64,000 bases of DNA from Cerioporus squamosus (lineage: Eukaryota > Basidiomycota > Agaricomycetes > Polyporales > Polyporaceae), in contig JABYQS010000084.1 of NCBI GenBank assembly GCA_022592435.1, forward strand, positions 1-64,000, written 5' to 3'. Shown here piece after piece: positions 11,403-23,515 of this stretch. The translations under genes and the position numbers were made by a program. Every line of letters begins with the position of its first letter. Position 1 is the first letter of the stretch. Under the pieces are notes generated by a model that saw nothing but the letters and a program-made list of their open reading frames with translations, had not been told where the DNA came from and did no database searches.

Positions 11403-12605
11403 TTAAATGGCTCGCGCCCGAGCGGATTCCCATATGGGACGGTTGTCGACATGTTCCACTTGCTTGTCCCCAATCTCGCCGACAAATACAACGCACAGGA
11501 CGACCACCACGGCTAGGAACCGGAGCGTATCTGCGTATGCGCAGGAGGTGTTCACGCACCATCTGTAGCAGGTACGAGCGCCGGTATCAACGCGACCGAA
11601 GCAGATGTTGGCCGTGTGCAACAGGGCTGCCACAATCCAGACGACCTGAGAACCGGAGAACCCTCCCTCAGTCAGGGCGTTCAGTATGCAACACGCGACA
11701 GACATACCAGGGAGTGGAGAGCACGCATCGCAGCACCAAATCTTGAGGACAACTGCGAAGCTCGTATGCCATCAAGCTCGGCTTGAGTCGATTCGAGCGC
11801 ACATGTGAGCGCGGCGAGCCGCAAGGATATAGCATCCTCGCCGGCCCTGAGATCGGTAATGCCCTGCAGGAGGGACTGAATCTGATTGGCATGCCGTTCT
11901 TGGGCCTCGAGCGTTCCGTTGGCTTCGTCTCGTATCTTCTTACACTCCTTGTACACATGTTCTGATATGACAGACAGTTAGTGCATGCAAGAAGGGATAA
12001 ATAGTCATATTCACGCTTAGTGCGGTAGTGCAAACGATTAGCGAATGACTGTGACCTTGCGATGTCGCCACGGAGGTTAGCGCTCTGGTCTTCGAGCTGA
12101 TACATCCGCTGAGACTCAGTCATCTGCCAGGCAATATGTCAGCGAGTCTCTGGGGGCAGCAGGGGAAGAAGAAACACACCTGCATGTGAACAAGCTTTTC
12201 GACCAGCTCCAAAGTCCGGGCGTTGAGGTTTGAGACCTTCTTCATCTCCTGCAGTACGACGTCTACTTCACGACCCTCACCCGAACTGAGCGACAATCTG
12301 AGTATGATGACTTCGCCTCCAACGTGTGCGTGTACTCACAAGTTCCAGCATGCCAAAGCCTCAAAGTCGCTGGCCTCCCTAACCAATGAGGCTACGCTCC
12401 CGCTGAGGGCGGCCCAAGCGTTCATGGACAAGACCTGGTCGGCATCGTGGCTGGGCGCGGACTGAGGTATGATGGAGGATGTCATCGATGACACAGAGTC
12501 CAACATGGGTTGCAACACAGGAGACGAGGGTGCCGCAGGAGACGGGGGTGTCACAGACGACTCCCTAGATTTGGGCGACGCGGAGGCTGCTGGGGACGGC
12601 AACAT
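11403..12605 (-). CDS. Coiled-coil protein with C-terminal membrane segments, unknown function
   Basis: Five exons (12605-12340, 12297-12180, 12123-12015, 11961-11708, 11645-11403) give 329 residues with every junction in frame and GT-AG. The N-terminal ~65 residues are Ser/Pro-rich and disordered. Residues ~70-220 are helical and rich in heptad-like Leu/Ala/Glu (QEMKKVSNLNARTLELVEKL, ECKKIRDEANGTLEAQERHA, LAALTCALESTQAELDGIRA). The last exon adds a hydrophobic segment VVWIVAALLHTANICF, a Cys-containing loop, a second one LRFLAVVVVLCVVFV, and a short polar tail. Coiled coil plus terminal membrane anchor is a layout shared with nuclear-envelope or vesicle tethers, but no family was recognised. 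Confidence 0.7.
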
Positions 12606-13125
12606 AGTGGCGGGGATGTACAGTGCGAGTTGGTGAGCTCAGACGAGCCGTACAGCAGCATATTCGTAAGGTCTAGAGAGACAAAGTGTGTTGCGCGTTG
12701 AGCATGCATCGGTACATTCGAAAGACAGTGAAGCTTAAGGTTAAGCGTTGAAGGAGAGCGAAAGGTGGCCAACCCTTTGCGCGGCACGCTTGCGCGCCCT
12801 TGTATGCGTTTGTTGACAGCGAACGCCGGTGCACGACGGGCCGCACCAGCGCCTTGACGTCATCCTTGTTGCTGGGCATGAAGTGCGCAGGACTCGGGCA
12901 CGAAAGGTGACAAGAGAACCGTATTAAACATGGAAGAGAGCACTAAAGTACATCAAAGCCGAGATACACCGCGAGCAATAATCGAACAGAGGGTACAACA
13001 AAACTGAAACAAATGCTAAACACGAGAAGCGATACATACATAGTGACGAACTGGAGGGGGACTTGAAGGGCAGACAACCATGCGAACGAGTCAGAGTATG
13101 AGAGCTGGACCGTAAGTACGCACAC
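12606..13125. other. Intergenic, no gene seen
   Basis: Between the start of the coiled-coil gene and the 3' end of the F-box-like gene. Holds only short unconvincing frames. It presumably contains the promoter of the leftward coiled-coil gene and the 3' UTR of the next one. No repeat shared with the rest of the window was noticed. Confidence 0.5.
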
Positions 13126-14560
13126 CTAGAAGTCGATGTCTCCAAGGTGGGCTCCAGTGATCGGATCTGCCAAGCGGACCCACTGCCCTGCGTCCTTGAA
13201 CCACTTGCTGAGCGTCGCACTCGACAGAGTCCGTCCGTACCACACACTGATGTGATACAGGCTGGGATGGGACTTGACACGATGGAGTGGTGTTGCGCCT
13301 CGCGAGCGCACACCATACACCCAGCCTATGATCATGCGCCTCTCGAGTGCATAGTCGCCACACGTGCGCACCAGAGGTGTGAGAGTACGGAGAGCGAACT
13401 CTTCGAGACACGTGAGTTTGCGAAGGCAGCGATGCCATGTGAGATAGTCGTTGAACGCGCATCTGGAAGAGATGCGTCGCCCCTGTTAACGAGATCAATA
13501 TGGTGCACGGTATCGGAAAGGAGATGTACGAACCACATGGATCAGCTTCTCGATGAGCTTCAACTTTCTGACCATCGGAGCAACGAGCGCGATGCTGACG
13601 AGGATGTCCATATCTGCCGGGAAGATGTCCAAAGTCAAGCTATAGAGCTCTGACATGCGCGTCCGAAGCTGCCGGAAGATGAGAGGAACACAGATGGCGG
13701 TGGAGTTGTTCTCCACGGCGAGATGCACGAGTTTCTTGCGCACGACCGCCTCCAGGCAGCGGGCGCTGCACTCCACGGTTGCGACGCGCCCCAGGTCGGT
13801 ATCGGAAAGAGCGCATCGTCCCTCGTGCCCGCAAGGTCCGAGTACTATTATAGTGAGGGAGGTATGTAGAGCAATGAACTGCTTGACTTTGGCATGTGGG
13901 AGGTTCGTCTTGAACAGCTGAAGGTTGGGGAAGAAGACCAGGAAGAAGATGTCTGGAGGCGTCGACTTCAGCAGCATGAGCGTGAGGTCGGTAACATTCG
14001 GCACCAGCCGCAAGATACCACGCATCGTAGGGCAGTAGGTAGCGCGAGCTTTGTGGGTTGCGAAGGTACAAGGGCGAATGTCAATCGTGACCTGACGCAC
14101 AGCAGCACCGACGCGAGGGTCTATTTCCGCCACTCTCACGAATGCAAACACTTCGGGGAGATTGGACAGCGTAACGACTGTCTGCGAATAAGATCAATAC
14201 AGCAATAATCACATACCGCACACCGACATACCTTCGGAGAAGCTCTCGCGCTCAACTGGATGGCCACCCGTCGCATTAGAGTTGCACAAACAGTCGATGA
14301 TCATCCCTCACCTGCTGTATGGTATCAGGGAGCTTGAGCCATGTGTATATGTTCACTGAGTTGGGGCACAAGAGCGGGGCGTCGTTCTCGAGAGGCATGG
14401 TGCAGGTAAGACGGGAGAAGGGTGAATAGAGGGAAACGTACCCGGAGGCGCGAGAGACCGCACAGCGATCTTTACAAAGGACCGTTCACCAGACCCACGT
14501 GGTGAAGCAACCCAGCAGCCCTCGTCCACGAAGTCGTCGGGAGCGCAGACATGCATATGC
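13126..14560 (-). CDS. Leucine-rich, F-box-protein-like gene (5' end unresolved)
   Basis: A long exon at about 14178-13505 encodes repeated leucine-rich strands (ILRLVPNVTDLTLMLLKSTP, FFPNLQLFKTNLPHAKVKQF, LTIIVLGPC). This style is typical of the large basidiomycete families of F-box/LRR proteins. It joins an exon at about 13483-13126 (HRCLRKLTCLEEFALRTLTP to DPITGAHLGDIDF, stop at 13126). Upstream, 14398-14330 (LENDAPLLCPNSVNIYTWLK) and perhaps 14556-14455 (DDFVDEGCWVASPRGSGERS) look like further exons, but their joints were not solved. No clear F-box helix is visible, so the gene may be truncated or the F-box exon missed. Such proteins are normally SCF ubiquitin-ligase adaptors. Confidence 0.5.
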
Positions 14561-15202
14561 TGGATACGAGATCTTGAGGCGGCATAAGCGACATGAGCGC
14601 AGGGGTCCTTGAGGGTGTCGACATCGGGTACTAGATATTACTGAGGAGTTCTGGTCGGCTTTCACGTCGCGCCAATCAGGGCAGGGCGGCGGCTCGAGTG
14701 AGGAGGGATCGCATATGTTGGAGGAAAGGCTGTCATGTAACAGGTAGTCGACGCATCGTTTCGCTGCAGCCAGCGGGACTCCGTGGAAGTAAGTAGCAGG
14801 AGGACGTGCGCGCCCGTGCGTGCAGGTTGCGTACAGCGACGCTGTGCTTCGTTAGGCGCCCCCTAAGTGCGGCAAATAACTGGCAAATATAGCCAAACTC
14901 TGAGAAGCGCTCAGTCACAGTGCACGCCAACAGACGACTCCCTCCTTTGGTCTTACCATCCAGGAGAGTTTGCGTGAGGGAACGTTTCACATCACTATAG
15001 GTGAGCGTGATGCTTGCTTGGCTTGTGCAATGGTGTAACCGTGAAGATTGTCGTGCATCGCGGTGCGCGCAAGACGCGAGGTCGACCGGGCTGCACGTGC
15101 AACCGAGGCGTCCTTAGCGCAGACTTGTGCAATGTGCATCACGCCTCTCTGTCTCTCTCATAGGCATACCCAGTGCTCTATCACTCAATCCCTTGCTTAG
15201 CA
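14561..15202. other. Intergenic between divergent genes
   Basis: About 640 bases between the leftward F-box-like gene and the rightward WD40 gene. No coding region or repeat was recognised. It should hold both promoters. Confidence 0.45.
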
Positions 15203-16762
15203 ATGCCGCCTCATCTCCGATACGTAGAGCAATACTGTGCTCGAGATCACTATCTTGGCGTTACCTCGATCGCCTTCAGTCCTAACGGTACCTATCTAGC
15301 TACGGCCGGACTGGACGGCACCGTATGCATCTGGGAGGTAGCCAATCATCACCTGCTTCACGTATACAAGAACAAGACTGCGATTGTGTCTCTTGCATGG
15401 ATTCTAAACGGGGAGGATAGCGTGCTACTTGGGTACGAAGATGGGAATGTTGCGACTCTGTCTATCACTTCCGTGCGTAGATATATAGAATTTCATCGAC
15501 AAGCGACTAACATTAGGAGCGGTAGAATATGCTCAGCTTGGCTGGATTTCGCGTGCACGATTTTGCTACCGAGATCATCGCAAACGACGGCGCATTGGTC
15601 GCTACAGCAGCGCAGGGCGAGGTCCGCATATGGGAGTGGCACCCTCTCGGTACGCGGTACTATCGAACACCGTATGCATGCACATTTCTCCTGACAAGTA
15701 CCATCTTGCTACAGCTCCTTGGAAGCTCGTCATAGCTCTATCAGGTCCCCCTAAGACCTCAGAGAACTTGTCCAACGAAGTTCTCGTCGTCAGCTTGCAC
15801 TGGACCTCTCGGGAGGAACACCCCTCCGTGCTGGTCGTGTGTTATCAAAATCATGGTATCTTGTGAGTAGGAGGTATTTCATATGGATTTTGTTACTATG
15901 ACCAACATGGTGCAGCATGTATGAAGCGAAGTTTTGGACCGTTGTACATACCGTGCATGTGCGCGATCCAATGTGAGTTAGTTTGAGTCTTACATGTGCA
16001 TCTATCGCGCTGATTTTCTCATTGGTAGTGCTCGTACCGCACTCTCTCCAGATGGGGAATTGTTGGCTCTGTATAGCCTGGCTAAAGGTATCGAGGTCCG
16101 CAGAGTCTCTAATGGCGCACTGCGGTGCGCATTTCCGCGCATCTTGACCGAGAAACGTCTCATACCCATCGCATTCATCCACGGTGGTGAAGTACTCATT
16201 GCGGGAACTACTGATGGCAATGTCAGTATCTGGCACCTGGAGACATCTCAGAAGATCCAGGACCTGGCACACCAGAGTGCGTGTGGCCGCTATTATAATG
16301 CCCGCTACTCCTTGGGAGTATATTGATATGCGCTCCTCTCGCAGAGAACGACAAGGTCCTCGCCCTTGATGTGAGTAACTCTGTTAATACTCGAATGCGC
16401 TATCTAATAGCTCGTTGAAGGCTTACTATGACTATCAATCGGACCGCTTCCTGGTCGTCACCGGGACTTATGGTTGTCGGTCTCGTGCATCTGTGCGCTG
16501 GTGGGTTGCAGTGGAGAAGACGCACGAGCACGAGTCGAGTGAAGATGCATCAGTACCCGCCAGGACTAGCGGTTGGATGTCGGAGGTATGTTCAGAGGCT
16601 TGCATGGATTCCTCCTTGTTAGCTAAGCACATCGATCTGCAGACATCGACCTTCCAGCTTGCAGTGACGATCCTTGGAGTTGCGGTCTTCACACTGCTCC
16701 TGGTTATCATCTTTCAGCCACAGAGCATCGCTCAGCTCTCCCAGTCGCTTCGCCACTTCTAA
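15203..16762 (+). CDS. WD40-repeat protein with C-terminal transmembrane anchor
   Basis: Seven exons (15203-15472, 15526-15649, 15715-15862, 15916-15972, 16029-16276, 16345-16370, 16421-16762) give 404 residues in one open frame. WD40 blades are visible: GVTSIAFSPNGTYLATAGLD with CIWEV, then VSLAWILNGEDSVLLGYEDG, ATAAQGEVRIWEW, ARTALSPDGELLALYSLAKG, and IPIAFIHGGEVLIAGTTDG with SIWHLE. The last exon ends with one hydrophobic helix, LAVTILGVAVFTLLLVIIF (about residues 370-388), then a short basic/polar tail. This makes it a tail-anchored propeller facing the cytosol or nucleoplasm. Partner and role are unknown. Its neighbours also encode membrane-anchored proteins. Confidence 0.8.
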
Positions 16763-17190
16763 TCTTCGTCTTCGCGCAACACAGCATATTACTACTGAAT
16801 GTACTTTTAGAATGCTGCCGCGATGTATGATCAGAGTAGTGTCTGTGCCCACGCCCGGCAAGGAGCGCGTGCCTGGATCGCAAGATACTTCCAAGCTACG
16901 TTGCGGCCACGTATAACACATGATAAGTACGTCCGCGGGCGCGCCTGGGCGCGCAGCATGTCCCGTTCTCTCTCTCTCTTCCCGACACTCATCCGACGCT
17001 TGACACAATGCACTGAGCATGCATCGAGGTTCGATCCTGCATACCTTGCGGACTAAGGACGGTCTACGGCATGCGTACGTGGATATACTGGACTTGCTTT
17101 GTAGGGACAGGCTTGAAGTACCGCGCGCCACGAGCTCTCATACCTTGACGAACCCTCTCTCCTCCCGATGGCTGGAAGGTATGCTCAAGT
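16763..17190. other. Intergenic, no firm gene
   Basis: Follows the WD40 stop. A 17019-17160 plus frame (MHRGSILHTLRTKDGLRHAY) may be a first exon of the next gene, but no in-frame splice to 17222 was found. Confidence 0.35.
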
Positions 17191-17875
17191 TTCCTGCCAC
17201 GAATGTCGCTGACCATCCTACTCAGGGAAATGCCCTACGTGGAGCTATCTACGCCTCATGCTTTCTTCACTGACGGTCTCAAGACCACGGCAGGCACCCT
17301 GGACCAATGGAGGCCTGTGGTCGTTGTCATGGCCGAACTTGCCGCCGCAACTCCGACTTGTGAGTTGTTCGTCCGCATCTTCCTGTTATCTTGTATGTTC
17401 TGATGGCCTCAGTTACGCTCACCGTGTGTCCTGTGCCGGATTGCGGTTTGGTAACACACCCGCCCACTCCGACCGTGCAGCTCATCTTGCCTGAGGATCG
17501 CGTCTTGATCAAGTCCTGCAGCTCCGTACGTATTGACGCCGCATATCGTGAGCCGTTTAACTGACCCCCGTTGTTCTTGGGTTCGTCCAGGACGCTCGAA
17601 TCGTTGGTTTGCGTCGATGGGCAGCTGGCATAGCAGTAGATTTTAGTCTCCGCTTCAAGGATAGCGTCGAGTTCTGGGATTTTTTGCGCATAGTGTCGCG
17701 TGTCCAATCTGAGTACAAGATACGCCGCGCCGACTACGACGATCAGTCGTCCCAGGTAGTCACGACAATCTTGTCTCATGATGCTGCAGGTGAGTCGCTC
17801 TTATATTCCGTGCATTGAGATCTCAATATGACACCCTCAGACTTGCAGTCAGGCAGCGTGGAGACGGCGGATTGA
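17190..17875 (+). CDS. Short hypothetical protein, 5' end unresolved
   Basis: Exons from about 17222 join in frame: ELSTPHAFFTDGLKTTAGTL to ATPT, then TLTVCPVPDCGLVTHPPTPT (about 17412), then DARIVGLRRWAAGIAVDFSL with RFKDSVEFWDFLRIVSRVQS (about 17592-17790), then DLQSGSVETAD and a stop at 17873-17875. Three GT-AG introns of ordinary size support it as a real gene. The segment ending FKDSVEFWDFLRIV resembles the last strand and helix of PH/EVH1-like folds, but this is only a visual impression. The start was not found and the function is unknown. Confidence 0.5.
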
Positions 17876-18580
17876 GCGCTACCTCGTATACTTGAATCCG
17901 CTCACCAGCTTTCGGGTCGCCTTGTCATACTGTACGACGTACTATAGGCAACCAAGATGTGACACTTCTGCAGCCTTGACTTATGTTCCACGGACGCTTC
18001 TCCCTCCGCTTGCCCATGTGCGTCCTTCGGCGAACCTTGATGCTGACTGTCATGTGAGCGACATGTCCTCAGAGTTATGGAATGTGATTCAGGTGAGCTC
18101 TAGTCGTCGAGACATCTCCTACGCGGGCACGTGTACCATGACTGACATGTTGCCTTGCGAAGACATGTGCAAGACGTGCGCAAGCCGCGCAAAGTCGCGC
18201 GCACCTGATTGCGCGCCTCCGCCGAGGAATCCGCTTCTCCCCACCTTCCGGTGAGGTCGTTCATCAGTCCAGCGTGTGGGGGTCTACGTCTCCGCCATGT
18301 ACGGTACCGCCAGCTGAGTGCTATGTGCGAATATGTTGAGTGATTTCTGTTCAGTGCTCTGCAATCGCATGCGCGCAGAGCTTGCGCGGCCCGCAACCTC
18401 GTGTGCGATATCTCGCTTAACGTGACCCGTTCTCCTTTATCCTCGATCCCGCCGTCGTTCTCCGAGTGGCACAACTCTACATATACCTGCCTTCGTCGCG
18501 TTCCTTCCCCCGCAACTCTTGTCAGTACTCTTCGCACTCCAAACACATCGCATCCAGCATCCTCCTACTTTCTCCGAGTC
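17876..18580. other. Intergenic, no gene supported
   Basis: Contains short open frames on both strands (for example plus 17892-18254) without splice or protein features. Probably 3' UTR of the previous gene and promoter of the next. Confidence 0.4.
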
Positions 18581-21500
18581 ATGATGACCAACAAAACCAA
18601 GAAGACCCCGTGTGGTAACCCGCGTACGCCGGTGAGCTTGCACGACGTTCCATGGCCAAAGACAAAGGTCAACTGACAATCGCGTATAGGTCCAAGCCTC
18701 TCCGGAGTCCTCCTCCACGGACTCTAGCAGGGCTTTGCGTGCCTCAGCTCGCGATCGCGCCAAGGCCCGCGAACGCGTCGTACAAGCACCCGTACCCGTC
18801 CCGCAGGTCGCTGCCGATGCCTTGCCCGAGGCCGCCGGTCCCATTGTTGCTCAGTTGGGCAATGGAGACTTTCTCGAGACCATCTCCGCCGCCGCTCCCC
18901 AGGCCGTTAACGGGGCGGCTCCCCGCGACATCTTCGCCGACGCTCTCCAGGCCTTCCCTGCGGTGGCCGTGCCCGATGTCCTCGCCGACGCTCCCCAAGC
19001 CGTCGCTGCTGCCGCTCCCCTCGACGTCGCCGCCGACACTCCCCAGGCTCCCGCGGCCCCTCAGGCCGTCGCGAACCCGATTCCCGTTCCTTTCGTCGGT
19101 CCTGCCGCCGGCGCAGTGAACGTGGGTGGTGGGGTCGTCTACATTGCCCCACTTAATCTCGGTCAGCCGGACCAAGGGCAAAGCCTTTGGGCTGCAGTCG
19201 GTGGATTTTTCGGAGGCATATTGAAGGGCCTTTTTGACATCGTACGCCTCATCATTTGGGTCCTCAAGTATCCGGTCATTCTCCTCCTCGTCTGCTACCT
19301 TACCTTGGTGGCGACGGGCTTCGTCTTTGATACCGCCACTGACACCCTTGCTCCTGTCTGTGCCTTCTTCCCCGGCCTCTGCGGCTCGACCGTCGCCCAT
19401 AACTCCCTATCCAACATGTTCGGTAAGCTTCGCAAGGCTCCCTTGGACCTCGGAAGGATCGACTTCCCGGGTCTCATGGACCTGCAAGCTCGGACCTTGG
19501 ACCAGCTGCTCTCCCACTCGGCCGCCGGCACCCAGCTGGCTCTGGGAGTCAAGCATGCGGAGCTCGCGGTCAAGGACTTGGGCATCATCGTCAAGACCAG
19601 CAACCTCACCAGCAAGGACGTCCTCGCTCGTAACTTGGAGGAGTTCGCCCAAGATGCGAAGGTCGCCGGACGCAAGCTGCAGCAGCTCTCCGCTAAACTT
19701 TATGGGGCGGTCGACAAGTACGTCATGATTGTGTCTTCATTTCACGGACTCTATCGCTGACGTACTTCCTCCTGTAGCATCCTCGCCTTTGACGAATACG
19801 CCCTTCGCAGTATTGCGAAGGCCCAGGCCTCCGGCAAGAACGCCACTGACACCGCGACCCAAATGTTCCGGTCTAGTATGACCGTCCTCTCCGCGGAGGT
19901 TGCACAGGTCATCATCGAGGCCACCTCCACCGCAGCGAGGCTCGACGCCCTCGAGGAGAAGCTCTACATGATCTGTTTGTCGTGCGAGCAGGAGATGCTC
20001 CTCACGCAGACTGCCATTGGCAAGGTCTTCTCCGAGCTCTGGACTGTCCTTGGCGGCAACAGGGCGAAGCTTCAGCAACTGGAACAGCAGGTCGAGGTTC
20101 TTCGCAGCGTCGACTACTACCGGATGCAGTCGGTCATTCATGTCGCGTCTACTACGGCCTGATAGTCAGGATCCTGGGGAACAATCCACCGGAATCAGAC
20201 GCCCATCCGGCGGACTCAGACGCCCACCGGTAACGCGCGGGCAGGACGGTTTCGACTTGCCCTAATCTCAATACTGTCCTCACTTCACTTGTTTCATTAC
20301 TACTGCGTTGACCCTGTGCCAGCCCGAATATAAGCACTTGTAGTCCTTTTCACTCTTGACTATAAGCTTATGCTAGAAGCTAGACATGATAAGCAAAATC
20401 AGCCCAGTTTATTGCTATTTACTTCAGCGATTCCTCTTAAGCAAGATCGGCCCAGGTTATACTCCAGGTAAGCAATCTGCCCAAGCGAATTCGACCCCGG
20501 TACGTACTTAGGTGCTCTCTCCCGGCGGCTCACTTAGAGTATCACTCCTCGCAGATTACTTATACTGACATATGGAGTTTCAAGTCCACTGGTACGTGCC
20601 TCGCTCAGTTGTTTGCGACCCAGCCTAGGACGATTTCGACCCAGGTCTGAGACATTTCTGACTTGCAATACAATGAATCCAACTAGCGGTCCCGATAACC
20701 CATCCGCAAAACAGTACTGTCCACGAAGGTACCCATGGCATACATACTGAAATGGCTGGTACGGTAAGTGCAGCTTCCGCTCTCGCTCAGCCATCATCTT
20801 CGACCCAGCCTAAGACCATATCGGCCACACGGTCACTGGAGAACCGTTCAGCTCTTGCAGACATAATATGTTCTGCAAACTATCCTAAAAGCTCTTTCTT
20901 GTAATGCACTGATAGACCCGTAAGTGACGTGTTGGGTTGAATTCGTTCAAGGCGATCCGAGTCTTGAACTTGACCGGGGTATAACCTGGGACGATTTCGC
21001 TCCAGCAATACATCTTAGACTGAATGCGTCTGAACAAAAAGCTTAGTCACAACACTTGGAAGCTAGGGCGAGAAAAAAGACAGTCTACTTATTGACGACA
21101 TCTTCACATCGTGGTCAGCATGCTTGACCTTTCCACAAGTGCTTCACCAATGTCATTGACGCCTTGGCAAGCCTATAGCTTCGCTCCATGTTGGTGCTCA
21201 AGCCAGGTTCCTTACACAAGGTATAACCTGGGTCGATTTAGCTTAAGCAGAACTGCTTACTGAGTTTATTCCTGGGCCGTTCACGCTCAAGCGGAGACTT
21301 TGAAGAGTGGAAGGTGGACAACTAGGACCATTAGCAGAGATCAGTAGACTTAAGCACAATGGTCTGAAGCTGCGTCTATAAGAGCTTACACCAGGTACAA
21401 AGAGACTATCGGTTAAACGCAAGCAGGGTCAATACAGGCCGAGACAATGTCGAAAGTGTCCTAGTACCAGACACCATTGTAGTGCCTAAGTCCTGCGCGT

Positions 21501-21792
21501 CTCTGTCCGGCGGATCGGCGTCTAATTCCGGCGGATCCGCCGGAATGTGCCCCATAATCCTAATGATCTCACTACGGCAACCTTGCTGTCCATCGAGGCG
21601 GAGCTCTCCCAGCTGCGTGACAAGCTGGCCTCCCCTGCGCTCGTCGGTGATGCCATCCCTCTCGAGGTACACATTGCCAGCATTGAACGTGGCGCGCGAA
21701 GGATCAGCGAGCGGAAGCTACAGGTTCGAGGCGACGGCATCCACGACGGGGCACACCCGCACGGAGGACAAGAGCGCCTTACTGCCGTCTAG
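18581..21792 (+). pseudogene. Membrane protein gene split by a 1.4-kb transposon
   Basis: Exons 18581-18631, 18690-19717 and 19778-20158 are followed by the insert 20159-21570 and its duplicated target, after which the same frame resumes at 21579-21792. Removing the insert and one target copy gives 557 residues with no frame loss: ...HVASTTA continues TLLSIEAELSQLRDKLASPA to a natural stop. As it stands, translation runs two codons into the insert and stops at 20162 (487 residues). The protein has a basic start, an Ala/Pro-rich low-complexity region, a Gly/Phe hydrophobic stretch, one strong transmembrane helix (LIIWVLKYPVILLLVCYLTL), a Cys-containing loop and a long helical C-terminal half (QLEQQVEVLRSVDYYR). 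Family unknown. Loss of the last 70 residues may or may not abolish function. Confidence 0.75.
20159..21570. mobile_element. Non-autonomous TIR transposon, 1412 bp, with 8-bp target duplication
   Basis: Flanked by ACTACGGC at 20151-20158 and again at 21571-21578. The ends are imperfect inverted repeats: left CTGATAGTCAGGATCCTGGG, right (reverse complement) GAGATCATTAGGATTATGGG, both followed by subterminal CCGGCGGA and AGACGCC boxes. The interior carries no ORF of note. It has many degenerate copies of a motif like CCCAGGTTATAC / GACGATTTCGACCCAG (for example near 20440, 20630, 20800, 20970, 21220), as expected for transposase-binding repeats. The 8-base duplication fits hAT or KDZ-type (Zisupton/Dileera) transposases. 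The superfamily is undecided. Confidence 0.85.
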
Positions 21793-22203
21793 CCGTTGTG
21801 AGTCAGTATCCGTACGGAGGCTTAGAGGACAAGGACGAGGTGGGGTCGGGGTGGGTAACAGTGGGTTGTTGCGGGGAGGACGCGATGCTGCGGGAGTCGT
21901 CGGAGGACGGTTGCGCGCAGGTGGGGTACCGGGGGGGAGGGGTCGCGTTAGCTTTGGTCTGACGTTGATGGGAAGAGTCGTACATACCGCATAGATATTG
22001 CATATGTGTCTTGCGTATGTTCTGGAATGGAGTTGTGGTATTGATGGTGACAGAACAATTGTGTGAAACTGCGCCGCGACCAGTCTCAGTACACGCGCCA
22101 TCCACGTGATCACGTCTTGCCTCGTGTCCCGGACGTGCAAGTGCGCTCAGGAGTCAGGCTCCGAGGACGCCACTCACTCCCATCTCTCCCGAGCCCAACC
22201 ACC
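21793..22203. other. Intergenic, promoter of next gene
   Basis: Between the stop of the split gene and the next start. A G-rich run around 21830-21950 reads as C/T-rich on the other strand. No gene. Confidence 0.4.
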
Positions 22204-23515
22204 ATGGACCGCTTCAGCGCCGCACTGCCAGCCACACTCGGTTTGTTGGCTCTATGCATGGCTTATACCTTCTCTCGCAAGTGGTCCCCCGCCTTCGATG
22301 ACGAACGCCCTCCGATCGAGGCAACCGAGTTCTCCGCCAGCGCGGTGGTACAGCCGCACATTGCCACCGTCTTTGAGTATACACCGCCCATCTCCCGACC
22401 GGGGAAAGATCACGCCGCTGGTATATCCAGAGTCTTTAATAATCTGCAACTTGAGAGGTACGCATCATACTGTGTTATTCTTCGCGCCAACGTCTCACGC
22501 GTACATCGATCAGTGGCTCATTTGTGAGGCCCAACCCCACTGGTCCAGGAGCGGACGAGGACGCAGTCGGGGATCCAATTAACACTGGCACTGCTGATGA
22601 AGCTCCCGTCGCTGGCTCATTGTCCAACCCTCGTCTGTCTGCAACTCCCGTTTCATCCAGTCGTCCAGTGACCCCAGGTCCATCCTCCATGCTCGGCCGT
22701 TCGGCCACCCCCGGCCTCTCATCTATATTACACAACCATTCGGATCGTCCCAAACGCTTCCCTATGACCCGTAGTGGGTCGTCGAGGGCTGCATCGGCCC
22801 CGCCCTCTAGTGCAACGTGCTTCGGGATCGCGCCATCGACCGCCAGTACCCCAGCCAACACTCCGCGTTCGCAATCGCGCGCCTCAACGTAAGTTGTAAT
22901 CATACGTAATAAGTGCTCTCCGTGCTAATACTCAACAGTAGTCGGCGAGCCATGGTCATCAGTCGCTGTTCCTCCCGGTCGGAGAGCGTCGCCGGGAGTT
23001 CGAAGCCGGCCTCGACACGCGCCCCTGCATCAGGATCGCGGTTGGCCAGAACTCATAGCCCAAAGGTCCACCTATACAGGCGAAAGACACACGTATGCAG
23101 CATCAACGCGAAGTTCGTAAACGTCCTTCCCGACGGTACACGTCCCAAAACGGCATATTTCAAGTCCACCGGCGAGCAACACCTAGCGCACCCTCCCCAT
23201 CGCACCTTATCAAAGATGGGCCTAGAGGTCGGGGACATCTACATGCACATTTCGCCAAACGATAGGCAATACTGGTTGTTCAAGGGAGGTGCGGGAGAGG
23301 AGGCTCGCTGGGAGAGCATCGACCTCGGATACTGTCGTCCCGAAGACGGCCAGTTCCTGTCTCTAACCGCTTCTGGGGCGCCTTCCTTTGTTGGGGACAA
23401 CTGGGCTCATAGACATATCAATAGGGAGAAGGGGAAGGGCGTAACGACGGAAGACAGCGGGGAGGACGAGGAGGATCAGGATGAGGGCAGAGACGTGGAG
23501 AGCGAGGACGAGTGA
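22204..23515 (+). CDS. N-terminally anchored protein with disordered middle and acidic tail, unknown
   Basis: Exons 22204-22457, 22514-22888 and 22939-23515 give 401 residues, all junctions GT-AG and in frame. It starts MDRFSAALPATLGLLALCMAYTF, a hydrophobic N-terminal segment that would act as a signal anchor. Residues ~85-235 are Ser/Pro/Arg-rich and disordered. A compact region at ~245-370 (VHLYRRKTHVCSINAKFVNV, MGLEVGDIYMHISPNDRQYW, GYCRPEDGQFLSLTASGAPS) looks folded. The tail is almost purely acidic (EDSGEDEEDQDEGRDVESED). No family recognised. It lies 261 bases upstream of the SUN gene on the same strand. Confidence 0.7.

Noticed and set aside
11403..12605. Calling the coiled-coil tail protein a KASH protein
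   Set aside because: It has two hydrophobic segments and a long polar tail. The short Pro-rich luminal KASH end is not visible.
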